A stretch of 5,865 nucleotides of DNA. Origin: Actinomycetota bacterium (GTDB taxonomy: Bacteria > Actinomycetota > Actinomycetes > S36-B12). This document shows, piece by piece, positions 1-5,865 of this stretch. Within the stretch, counting starts at the first letter, position 1; the number at the start of each line of letters is the position of its first letter. The notes under the pieces are model-generated. The model was not told where the DNA came from. It was given only the letters and a program-made list of their open reading frames with translations, and did no database searches. The stretch covers positions 1 through 5,865 of the forward strand of contig CANJCG010000091.1 of assembly GCA_947472655.1 (NCBI GenBank). The letters run 5' to 3'. The position numbers were made by a program, and so were the translations under genes.

Positions 1-1
1 A

Positions 2-1189
2 ATCATTGTTGCTGAAGATTCCACAACTGCAGTTGGCTCGATTCTTGGAGTGATCGGCGTTGGTGCCGGTGCCGCAGCTGTTGTTACACCGGTCGCTGCA
101 CCACCCGTTGCAGTTGCACCAGCAGTTTCAGCTCCGGTTGTTGCTGCGCCCGTCAGTGCACCAGTTATTGCCGCACCTGCGCCCGTCAGCGCACCCGTTG
201 TCGCAGCACCGGCTGCTCCGACTCCAGTTGCCACCTTGGTCGCCCTGCGAACCATCGACGATGACTCTTATGTCACTCCGCTGGTTCGCCGCCTTGCAGT
301 TCAAAGCGGTGTTGACCTTTCAAAAGTAACCGGAACTGGTGTTGGTGGTCGGATCCGCAAACAAGATGTTGCAGCCGCGGCTGAAGCCAAGGCTGCTGCC
401 GTACCTGCCGCACCGGCTCAGGCTCAGGCCACGCCAGCATCAACTACTCCGGTAGCTGTGTCACCACTTCGTGGTCGCACAGAGCCACTCTCTCGTCTTC
501 GTAAAGTTATCGCCGAACGCATGGTTGAGTCACTTCAAGTTTCAGCTCAGCTCACCAGTGTCGTTGAAGTAGATGTCACGCGCATCGCAAACCTTCGCAA
601 CAAGGTCAAGGGTGACTTCGAAGCGCGCGAAGGCGTAAAGCTCACCTTCTTGCCATTTATCGGCAAGGCAGCGGTCGAAGCACTGAAGCAATTCCCAATG
701 GTTAATGCGTCTATTGACATGACTGCGAGCACTATCACTTATCACGACACTGAAAACCTTGGCATTGCCGTAGATACTGATCGCGGTTTGCTGGTCCCAG
801 TCATTCGCAATGCTGGAGACTTAAACATTGCTGGTCTATCTCGAAGCATTTCTGATATCGCTGACCGCACTCGCACCAGCAAGGTTTTGCCGGATGAACT
901 CAGCGGTGGAACGTTCACAATCACCAACACAGGCAGCAGGGGTTCGCTGTTTGATACGCCAATTATCAATCAGCCACAGGTGGCGATCTTGGGCACAGGA
1001 GCAATCGAAAAACGTCCGGTTGTGGTTCCAGATTCAACCGGCCAAGACGTCATCGCGATTCGCTCAATGATGTACCTCGCCTTGTCTTACGACCATCGCG
1101 TAGTTGATGGCGCAGATGCTGCTCGATTCTTAGTTGCAATGAAAAATCGCCTCGAAGAGGGTTCATTCGAAGCTGAACTAGGTTTGTAA
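2..1189 (+). CDS. sucB: Dihydrolipoamide acyltransferase, E2 of a 2-oxo acid dehydrogenase complex (5' partial)
   Basis: E2 core of a 2-oxo acid dehydrogenase complex: it moves an acyl group from its lipoyl arm to CoA. The frame is open from base 2 (395 residues visible), so the start and the lipoylated lysine lie upstream. Visible residues 1 to about 24 (IIVAEDSTTAVGSILGVIG...) are the end of a lipoyl domain. An Ala/Pro/Val linker follows to about residue 80. The E3/E1-binding domain is at about 90-126 (YVTPLVRRLA...GGRIRKQDV), then a second Ala/Pro linker, and the catalytic domain runs from about 158 to the end. It carries SYDHRVVDGADAARF, with the DHRxxDG catalytic histidine and aspartate (H365, D369). 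The family is certain. The usual name is sucB, but in actinobacteria such as M. tuberculosis (DlaT, Rv2215) this protein serves pyruvate dehydrogenase, because the 2-oxoglutarate E2 domain is fused to E1; I infer the same here. The linked lipB and lipA would modify its lipoyl domain. Confidence 0.95.
   Translation: MIVAEDSTTAVGSILGVIGVGAGAAAVVTPVAAPPVAVAPAVSAPVVAAPVSAPVIAAPAPVSAPVVAAPAAPTPVATLVALRTIDDDSYVTPLVRRLAVQSGVDLSKVTGTGVGGRIRKQDVAAAAEAKAAAVPAAPAQAQATPASTTPVAVSPLRGRTEPLSRLRKVIAERMVESLQVSAQLTSVVEVDVTRIANLRNKVKGDFEAREGVKLTFLPFIGKAAVEALKQFPMVNASIDMTASTITYHDTENLGIAVDTDRGLLVPVIRNAGDLNIAGLSRSISDIADRTRTSKVLPDELSGGTFTITNTGSRGSLFDTPIINQPQVAILGTGAIEKRPVVVPDSTGQDVIAIRSMMYLALSYDHRVVDGADAARFLVAMKNRLEEGSFEAELGL
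125..211 (+). repeat. Three copies of a VSAPV(V/I)AAP unit in the E2 interdomain linker
   Basis: The linker encodes VSAPVVAAP (125-151), VSAPVIAAP (152-178) and, after an Ala-Pro spacer, VSAPVVAAP (185-211). At DNA level the best match is 146-166 against 179-199, 21 bases with two synonymous differences and a 33-base period. Flexible Ala/Pro linkers are normal in E2 proteins, where they let the lipoyl arm swing between active sites. The repeat probably arose by slippage or unequal exchange, and its copy number may vary between strains. Confidence 0.8.
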
Positions 1190-1198
1190 GCGGCGATT

Positions 1199-2095
1199 AT
1201 GAGAATCGCGATTACTGGTGCTTCCGGTCTCATCGGTTCGGCTCTCGTTCCGCATTTGCGCAGCGAAGGTCACGATGTCTTTCGTCTCGTTCGTCGTTCG
1301 GCAACTGCACCGGATGAAATTTCGTGGGACCCAGCATCCGGAACTGTCGATCTCGAAGCATTGCAAGGGGTCGAAGGGGTTATCCACCTCGCCGGAGCAG
1401 GAGTTGGCGATCACCGCTGGAGCGATGCTTATAAAAAAGAGATTCTCGATAGTCGAGTCAACGGCACCAACACCATTGTGCGCGCCTTGACTCAACTTGA
1501 TCCAAAACCACGCGTTTTGGTGAGCGGATCAGCTATCGGCTGGTACGGAGATACAGCCGATCGTGCAGTTGACGAAGGCGCCCCTGCCGGCACTGGATTT
1601 CTCGCTGATGTCGTTCAAGCTTGGGAAGCCGCCACTACACCTGCGCATGAAGCTGGCATTCGCGTAGTCCACGCTCGAACTGGCTTGGTTGTTGCCAAGG
1701 ATGGCGGCGCATGGGCCCGGATGTTTCCCCTGTTTAACCTCGGAGTCGGCGGAAAACTTGGTTCCGGCAAGCAGTACTGGTCTTGGGTTTCCTTGCGCGA
1801 TGAAGTAAACGCCCTTTCTTACTGTCTGACACATGAATCAGTCAGTGGAGCAGTGAACATCACGGGACCGACCCCACAGACAAATGCTGAAATTACCAAG
1901 ATTATGGGCAAGGTTATGAGACGCCCTACGCTGCTTCCTGTCCCAGCAATAGCCTTGAATATCGCTCTTGGTGAATTTTCGTCAGAGGTACTTGGCAGCA
2001 CTCGAGTACTTCCACGTGTTCTTGAATCGTGCGGATTCACTTGGCAAGACCCAACAATCGAAGACGCGATCCGAACGGCCTGGCAGACACATTGA
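1199..2095 (+). CDS. TIGR01777-family NAD(P)-dependent epimerase (SDR superfamily, YfcH-like)
   Basis: A complete 298-residue extended short-chain dehydrogenase/reductase-like protein, normal length for the family, predicted cytosolic. The start is the ATG that opens directly on the first Rossmann strand (MRIAITGASGLIGSAL), with the GxxGxxG dinucleotide-binding motif at G7, G10 and G13. Other family marks are HLAGAGVGDHRW (63-74), VSGSAIGWYGD (108-118), ARTGLVV (159-165) and a C-terminal DUF1731-like segment (about 250-298; STRVLPRVLESCGF). A YxxxK pair is not seen at Y116, where +4 is Ala. The substrate and reaction are not established for the family, so no pathway is assigned. It starts 9 nt after the E2 stop with no clear Shine-Dalgarno, and its own stop overlaps the next start, so it is probably co-transcribed. 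The M. tuberculosis counterpart Rv2216 has the same position between dlaT and lipB. Confidence 0.9.
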   Translation: MRIAITGASGLIGSALVPHLRSEGHDVFRLVRRSATAPDEISWDPASGTVDLEALQGVEGVIHLAGAGVGDHRWSDAYKKEILDSRVNGTNTIVRALTQLDPKPRVLVSGSAIGWYGDTADRAVDEGAPAGTGFLADVVQAWEAATTPAHEAGIRVVHARTGLVVAKDGGAWARMFPLFNLGVGGKLGSGKQYWSWVSLRDEVNALSYCLTHESVSGAVNITGPTPQTNAEITKIMGKVMRRPTLLPVPAIALNIALGEFSSEVLGSTRVLPRVLESCGFTWQDPTIEDAIRTAWQTH

Positions 2096-3342
2096 GCGCC
2101 GATGTTGTTGTTGTCGGAGCCGGGCTTACGGGGTTGGCCGCTGCGCGCCACCTCAGCATTCATGGCGTCAACGTTGAAGTTCTCGAGGCAAGCGATCACG
2201 TTGGTGGGCGCGTCCACAGTGATCACATCGATGGCATCACGATGGATCACGGCTTTCAGGTCTATAACCCTTCATATCCAGAAGCGGCACGAGTCTTGGA
2301 CCACGAGGCGCTTGATTTACATCCGCTAACTCCAGGTATCGGTGTGCGGCTTGGGCCAAACAGACTCGCTCGCCTAGGTGATCCTCGAAGGAATTTGATA
2401 CTCAGTTTGGGAGGCCTTGGTTTAGCGACGGGATCGCCGCTTTCCAAAGCCAAATTTGCTCGATATGCGATTTCGTCGGCTCGTGCACCAATCACTGAGC
2501 TTGAACAGCGGCCCGACATGTCTTCCCTCGAAGCTTTAAAAAAAATCGGCATCGATTCCTTATTACTGGAACAAGTTATTCGCCCTTTCCTCACCGGCGT
2601 ATTTCTTGAACAAGAACTTCTTACCTCACGGCGCTTCATGGATTTAGTTCTTCGCTCTTTTGTTCGCGGCACGCCCTCATTACCTTCAGCAGGAATGCAA
2701 GCGATCCCCGAACAGCTTCATCGGGCCCTACCAAGCGGAACAGTTCGCTTGAATTGCGCTGTTGCCAAGGTCAACAAAAAGTCCGTCACCACTGTTAATG
2801 ATGGTCGCGTGACAGCCAAGCTCGTGATCGTTGCGACAGACCCACTAACCGCGCAGAAACTGGTCCCCGGAGTGATCGCGCCAGCTGGGCGTTCCGTAAC
2901 AACGTGGTACCACCTCGCAGATACCGCGCCAGCGGCACTCGCCTTTGGAGACGCACTCTTGATCGTAGATGGCAATCAAAACGGACCCGTCATCAACACA
3001 GTTGTGTTGACATCCGCAGTTGCTAACTACGCCAACCCTGGACAGGTCCTGGTGTCTTCATCGACACTTGGTCTCGATGTTTCAACGCAGGCTGCGCAAG
3101 GTGTCCGAGACCACCTAGCCCGCCTATATGGGGTGTCTACAAAAGGCTGGCAACAGGTTGGGGTCTATCCCATTGCGTACGCCTTACCTGCGATGCCGCC
3201 ACCGTTCCAGTTTCAGTCACCAATTGAAATCGAGCAGGTACTGGTCGCAGGTGACCATCGAGACAGCGGCTCAATTCAAGGAGCAATGGTGAGTGGCCGG
3301 CGGGCCGCACAGCGCGCCCTGGAATTGCTTCACTTACGATGA
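2092..3342 (+). CDS. FAD-dependent oxidoreductase, amine oxidase / phytoene desaturase-like
   Basis: A flavoprotein of 416 residues from the chosen TTG start. The N-terminus has the FAD Rossmann motif GxGxxG (G9, G11, G14), the acidic residue ending strand 2 (E32) and the GGR motif (38-40), as in amine oxidases, protoporphyrinogen oxidase and carotenoid desaturases. The C-terminus has the second FAD contact, VLVAGDHRDSGSIQGAMVSG (383-402). There is no signal peptide and no obvious membrane helix. The TTG at 2092 is preferred because it overlaps the epimerase stop as TTGA and puts the Rossmann strand at residues 4-8; an in-frame GTG at 2029 would add 21 polar residues and overlap the epimerase by 67 nt. 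No strong Shine-Dalgarno is seen, so coupled translation is likely. The substrate cannot be read from the sequence. Its stop overlaps lipB by ATGA, making it an integral operon member, although it has no known role in lipoate metabolism. Confidence 0.88.
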   Translation: MSADVVVVGAGLTGLAAARHLSIHGVNVEVLEASDHVGGRVHSDHIDGITMDHGFQVYNPSYPEAARVLDHEALDLHPLTPGIGVRLGPNRLARLGDPRRNLILSLGGLGLATGSPLSKAKFARYAISSARAPITELEQRPDMSSLEALKKIGIDSLLLEQVIRPFLTGVFLEQELLTSRRFMDLVLRSFVRGTPSLPSAGMQAIPEQLHRALPSGTVRLNCAVAKVNKKSVTTVNDGRVTAKLVIVATDPLTAQKLVPGVIAPAGRSVTTWYHLADTAPAALAFGDALLIVDGNQNGPVINTVVLTSAVANYANPGQVLVSSSTLGLDVSTQAAQGVRDHLARLYGVSTKGWQQVGVYPIAYALPAMPPPFQFQSPIEIEQVLVAGDHRDSGSIQGAMVSGRRAAQRALELLHLR

Positions 3343-4004
3343 GCCTTGTGGAAACAACCCAATTAAACGTTCAGCGCCTAGGTTTTGGCGCAGAAGCGGT
3401 TGATTACGTTCCCACGTGGCAATTGCAGCGAGAAATTCACGCAGGTGTGGTTGCTGGTTCTAGCCCGGATACAGTTTTGCTCCTTGAACATCTATCGGTG
3501 TACACAGCAGGCCGACGCACGGAAATCTTCGAACGACCTTTTGATGGCACTCCCGTTGTCGATGTGGACCGCGGCGGAAAAATCACGTGGCATGGACCAG
3601 GACAGATCGTTGGCTACCCAATCGTGAAACTTGTTGGTCGCCTAGACGTGATCGCACATGTACGTAGACTTGAAAGAATGCTTATTGCTGTATGTGCTGA
3701 TCTCGATGTGCCAACTGCGCAAATAAAAGGACGCAGTGGAGTCTGGGTTCCTGCTGACAGTCGTGGCCCCGACAGAAAGATCGCAGCCATCGGCGTGCGG
3801 GTCGCTGAAGGCGTCACGATGCATGGGTTCGCCTTAAACTGCAATTGCGATATGGCTTGGTTTGATCGAATCGTGCCGTGCGGAATTAAGGATGCTGAAG
3901 TCACGTCACTTAGCTTGGAACTCGGACGCGATGTCAGCGTCCTAGAAGTTCTCCCCTTTGTTGAAAGAAATATTCACATGGTGCATCCTGAGGCAAGCGC
4001 ATGA
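3339..4004 (+). CDS. lipB: Octanoyl-[acyl carrier protein]:protein N-octanoyltransferase LipB
   Basis: Transfers the octanoyl chain from acyl carrier protein to the lipoyl-domain lysine of E2 and GcvH-type proteins, the first step of endogenous lipoate assembly in the cytosol. It is 221 residues, normal length. The signatures are in family order: LEHLSVYTAGRR (49-60), RGGKITWHGPGQ (78-89), RKIAAIGVRV (146-155) with the catalytic lysine K147, MHGFALNCNCDMAWF (161-175), and PCGIKDAEVTSL (180-191) with the acyl-accepting cysteine C181. All expected catalytic residues are present, so it should be active. The ATG at 3339 overlaps the preceding TGA (ATGA) and no good Shine-Dalgarno precedes it, which suggests re-initiation by ribosomes leaving the FAD gene. 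It overlaps lipA in the same way. Confidence 0.97.
   Translation: MSLVETTQLNVQRLGFGAEAVDYVPTWQLQREIHAGVVAGSSPDTVLLLEHLSVYTAGRRTEIFERPFDGTPVVDVDRGGKITWHGPGQIVGYPIVKLVGRLDVIAHVRRLERMLIAVCADLDVPTAQIKGRSGVWVPADSRGPDRKIAAIGVRVAEGVTMHGFALNCNCDMAWFDRIVPCGIKDAEVTSLSLELGRDVSVLEVLPFVERNIHMVHPEASA
3990..3993 (+). promoter_or_regulatory. Shine-Dalgarno (GAGG) for lipA
   Basis: GAGG lies inside the 3' end of lipB, 7 nt before the lipA ATG. It is the clearest ribosome binding site in the window and supports the lipA start at 4001. The other overlapping starts (2092 and 3339) lack a comparable site. Confidence 0.6.
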
Positions 4005-4942
4005 GCCTTGATTCCGTTTACGGTGGAGTGACACCTGAAGGTAAACGCATGCTTCGCATCGAAGCACGAAACGCCCAGACCCCCATTGAGCGCAAGCCGA
4101 GTTGGATCCGCACGAAGTTGCGAACTGGGCCGGAATACTTGCAAATTCGCGAACTTGTGAAATCTGAGGGACTACACACAGTCTGCCAAGAAGCGGGCTG
4201 TCCAAATATTTACGAGTGCTGGGAAGATCGTGAAGCCACATTTTTGATTGGCGGCGAACAATGCACTCGTAGATGCGACTTTTGCCAGATTGATACCGGA
4301 AAGCCTGGACCCCTTGATCGCGATGAGCCTCGCCGAGTCGCTGAATCTGTCCAAACAATGCAACTGCGGTATGCCACGGTCACTGGTGTAACCCGCGATG
4401 ACCTTGATGATGAAGGTGCTTGGCTTTGGGCTGAGACCATCCGAAAGATTCGCGAACTGAATCCTTTAACCAAGGTTGAAGTCTTGATTCCAGATTTCAG
4501 CGGCAAGCCTGAACTTCTCGCAGAAGTCTTCCAAGCAAACCCTGAAGTGCTTGCACACAACCTAGAGACAGTCCCTCGAATTTTTAAGCGAATTCGCCCA
4601 GCCTTTGACTATGACCGCAGTTTGAATGTCATCGAGCAGGCTCGCGCCGCAAACATGGTGACCAAGAGCAACCTGATCCTTGGTCTGGGTGAAGAGATTG
4701 CCGAAGTTGAGCAGGCACTTCAAGACCTGTTCGATGCCGGCTGTGAATTGATCACCATCACTCAGTACCTGCGGCCTACGAATCGCCACCATCCAGTGGA
4801 GCGCTGGGTACACCCGGATGAATTTTTGGCTTTAGCCGCCACCGCGACCAAAATTGGCTTTGCCGGAGTGCTCAGCGGTCCCCTCGTACGCTCCAGCTAT
4901 CGAGCTGGCCGGCTATATGAACAGGCGATAGCCGCCCGCTAG
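4001..4942 (+). CDS. lipA: Lipoyl synthase LipA (radical SAM)
   Basis: Radical SAM enzyme that inserts sulfur at C6 and C8 of protein-bound octanoyl chains, completing lipoyl groups made by the LipB route. It is 313 residues, normal length. The auxiliary 4Fe-4S cluster ligands are the CX4CX5C motif C62, C67 and C73. The SAM-cluster ligands are the CX3CX2C motif C88, C92 and C95 (CTRRCDFC). The C-terminal RSSY motif (297-300) supplies the serine that ligates the auxiliary cluster, the source of the inserted sulfur. Further family segments are ATVTGVTRDDL (125-135), VLAHNLETVPR (183-193) and LGLGE (227-231). The ATG overlaps the lipB stop as ATGA and follows a GAGG at 7 nt, so translation is probably coupled to lipB. 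It ends in TAG and is the last gene of the apparent operon. Every key residue is intact. Confidence 0.98.
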   Translation: MSLDSVYGGVTPEGKRMLRIEARNAQTPIERKPSWIRTKLRTGPEYLQIRELVKSEGLHTVCQEAGCPNIYECWEDREATFLIGGEQCTRRCDFCQIDTGKPGPLDRDEPRRVAESVQTMQLRYATVTGVTRDDLDDEGAWLWAETIRKIRELNPLTKVEVLIPDFSGKPELLAEVFQANPEVLAHNLETVPRIFKRIRPAFDYDRSLNVIEQARAANMVTKSNLILGLGEEIAEVEQALQDLFDAGCELITITQYLRPTNRHHPVERWVHPDEFLALAATATKIGFAGVLSGPLVRSSYRAGRLYEQAIAAR

Positions 4943-4949
4943 CCCCGCG

Positions 4950-4977
4950 TTGCCTCGTAATCCCGGACTATTACGAT
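4950..4977 (+). promoter_or_regulatory. Candidate leaderless promoter for the binding-protein gene
   Basis: In the 41-nt gap after lipA, TTGCCT (4950-4955) resembles a -35 box and TACGAT (4972-4977) matches the actinobacterial TANNNT -10, with a 16-bp spacer. Transcription would start about 7 nt after the -10, which is the A of the ATG at 4984. The bases before the ATG (CCTCCT) are not Shine-Dalgarno-like, which fits a leaderless mRNA, a common type in actinobacteria. This is a prediction from spacing and motif only. Confidence 0.5.
4955..4976 (+). promoter_or_regulatory. 7-bp perfect inverted repeat overlapping the promoter, possible operator
   Basis: TCGTAAT (4955-4961) and ATTACGA (4970-4976) are exact inverted copies separated by 8 bases. 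They span the promoter spacer and most of the -10 box, the place where a dimeric repressor would block RNA polymerase. The arms are A/T-rich and no T-run follows, so an intrinsic terminator is less likely. The regulator is unknown. Confidence 0.4.
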
Positions 4978-4983
4978 CCTCCT

Positions 4984-5865
4984 ATGACTTTGGCTACCCG
5001 AGTATCTCCTCGTTTTGCCGCCTCGACGCTCGCTTGCGTGCTCACGCTGAGCGCCGGTGTCTCTACCGTCGCGATTTCGGCAGCTCAAGCCGCTCCCGCC
5101 CCGCTTGTGATCGCCGTTGAGGCGCCACTCACCGGAACCCAAGCTTCCAATGGCATCGACATGGCCCGCGGTGTGCAGCTGGCAGTTGACCAAATTAATG
5201 CAAGTGGTGGCATTAAGGGTCGCAAGATCACCTTGATCAAGCTTGATGACAAGGCTGATCCAACTTTGGCTCTCAGCATGGTTACTGCAGCACAAAAAGC
5301 AGGTGCAGTTGCGGTAGTTGGTCCTTATAACTCATCCGTAGGACTCATTAACCTTCCGAAGTACATCGCTGCTGGCATCACACCTGTGCAGATGACTTCA
5401 ACTGATCAGACCACCGGCATGGGTGTCACTATCCAGCCCAAGAACAGCCAGATTTCTCCAGTTGAAGTTGCTTACATCACCGGGCAGAAGGTGAAGAAGG
5501 TTGCGATGCTCGTTGATCCTTCTGACTACACCCAAGGCATGGCAGATCGCACGCGTACTGCACTCACAGCAGCCGGAATTTCTGTGACGACAACGCCAAT
5601 CACTGAAGGACAAGTAGATTACTCGGCATCAGTGAAAGCAGCATTAGCTACTACCCCTGATCTTGTCTACGTCAGCACGTACTTCCCTGAAGGTGCCAAG
5701 ATCGCCACGACTCTTGCCTCAGCAAACACCACAGCTCAATGTTTCATGGGTCTCGCTAACGTTGATCCCGCTTTTGTGACAGCTGCTGGGGTCACTAACT
5801 CTCAGCGGTGCAAGTTCAGTGGGGTTCCAGCAGCTGCGCAGCTTCCAACCGCAAAGCGATTCGTG
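4984..5865 (+). CDS. ABC transporter substrate-binding protein, branched-chain amino acid (LivJ/K-like) class, 3' partial
   Basis: Extracytoplasmic solute receptor of the type I periplasmic-binding fold (Peripla_BP_6), which would deliver a small polar solute, perhaps a branched-chain amino acid or amide, to an ABC importer. 294 residues are visible, and the window ends before the stop. Residues 1-36 form a signal peptide: basic start (R6, R10), hydrophobic stretch 11-34 and an AQA|AP signal peptidase I site after A36. The mature protein opens with strand VIAVEAPLTG (42-51), then GVQLAVDQINASGGIKGRKI (63-82), VVGPYNSSVGL (111-121) and DYSASVKAAL (212-221), all typical of the family. No good lipobox is present; C18 is preceded by T-L-A and only a short hydrophobic run. 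C253 and C276 could form a disulfide. No Shine-Dalgarno precedes the ATG (see promoter). The ligand cannot be assigned from sequence; permease and ATPase genes may lie downstream. Confidence 0.92.
   Translation, partial: MTLATRVSPRFAASTLACVLTLSAGVSTVAISAAQAAPAPLVIAVEAPLTGTQASNGIDMARGVQLAVDQINASGGIKGRKITLIKLDDKADPTLALSMVTAAQKAGAVAVVGPYNSSVGLINLPKYIAAGITPVQMTSTDQTTGMGVTIQPKNSQISPVEVAYITGQKVKKVAMLVDPSDYTQGMADRTRTALTAAGISVTTTPITEGQVDYSASVKAALATTPDLVYVSTYFPEGAKIATTLASANTTAQCFMGLANVDPAFVTAAGVTNSQRCKFSGVPAAAQLPTAKRFV

Noticed and set aside
60..329. Open frame of 89 codons overlapping the E2 linker in another frame
   Set aside because: It is a Leu/Gln/His-rich shadow created by the Ala/Pro-rich codons of the real E2 frame.
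2029..2094. Longer FAD oxidoreductase from an in-frame GTG at 2029
   Set aside because: It would add 21 polar, arginine-rich residues before the Rossmann strand and overlap the epimerase by 67 nt; the TTG at 2092 gives a 4-nt overlap and a family-typical N-terminus.
2538..2545. Run of eight A in the FAD gene as a slippage or programmed frameshift site
   Set aside because: The reading frame continues intact with conserved C-terminal FAD motifs, and the -1 frame reaches a stop soon after without meaningful coding; no supporting stem or Shine-Dalgarno was noticed.
3942..4358. Reverse-strand open frame of 138 codons across the lipB/lipA junction (similar ones at 1819-2250, 2262-2672 and 4939-5295)
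   Set aside because: All lie opposite well-supported genes with conserved motifs, and their translations show no recognisable domain.
4955..4976. Inverted repeat as the intrinsic terminator of the lip operon
   Set aside because: The stem is A/T-rich, only 7 bp long, and is followed by CCTCCT rather than a T-run; operator use fits better.
5020..5037. C18 of the binding protein as a lipobox cysteine
   Set aside because: Residues -3 to -1 are T-L-A instead of a typical L-A/S-G/A, and the preceding hydrophobic run is only about 7 residues.

Overview
The window looks like chromosomal DNA of an actinobacterium (Actinomycetota) with intermediate G+C, roughly half by eye. The reasons are the gene order E2 acyltransferase - TIGR01777 epimerase - lipB - lipA, which matches the Mycobacterium tuberculosis order Rv2215-Rv2216-Rv2217-Rv2218, and actinobacterial-style signatures in LipA (CTRRCDFCQID) and LipB (ITWHGPGQ). 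A moderate-G+C free-living actinobacterium, perhaps an aquatic lineage, would fit, but the sequence alone does not settle this. All genes are on the + strand and coding density is very high.

Positions 2-1189 hold the 3' part of the E2 subunit of a 2-oxo acid dehydrogenase complex (sucB/dlaT type): the end of a lipoyl domain, an Ala/Pro/Val linker with an internal repeat, the E3-binding domain and the complete acyltransferase domain. Nine bases later comes a TIGR01777-family SDR epimerase (1199-2095). Its stop overlaps a TTG start of an FAD-dependent amine-oxidase/phytoene-desaturase-like oxidoreductase (2092-3342). That gene overlaps lipB (3339-4004) by ATGA, and lipB overlaps lipA (4001-4942) by ATGA. 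These five genes look like one transcription unit, with four of them chained by 4-nt overlaps.

The biochemical logic is clear for three of them. LipB transfers octanoyl from acyl carrier protein to the E2 lipoyl lysine, LipA inserts two sulfurs to make lipoyl, and the E2 uses the finished cofactor. The roles of the epimerase and the FAD enzyme are unknown. The FAD gene is the unusual member, because it sits between two genes that are adjacent in M. tuberculosis.

After a 41-nt gap begins a separate gene (4984 to the window end) for a secreted type I periplasmic-binding-fold protein of the branched-chain amino acid ABC transporter class. The gap holds a good candidate for a leaderless promoter (-10 TACGAT ending 6 nt before the ATG) overlapped by a perfect 7-bp inverted repeat that could be an operator. 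No canonical terminator is visible after lipA. I see no RNA genes, CRISPR arrays, insertion sequences or phage genes. The most novel-looking points are the embedded FAD oxidoreductase, the leaderless promoter/operator arrangement, and the lack of a lipobox in a binding protein from an apparently monoderm organism.
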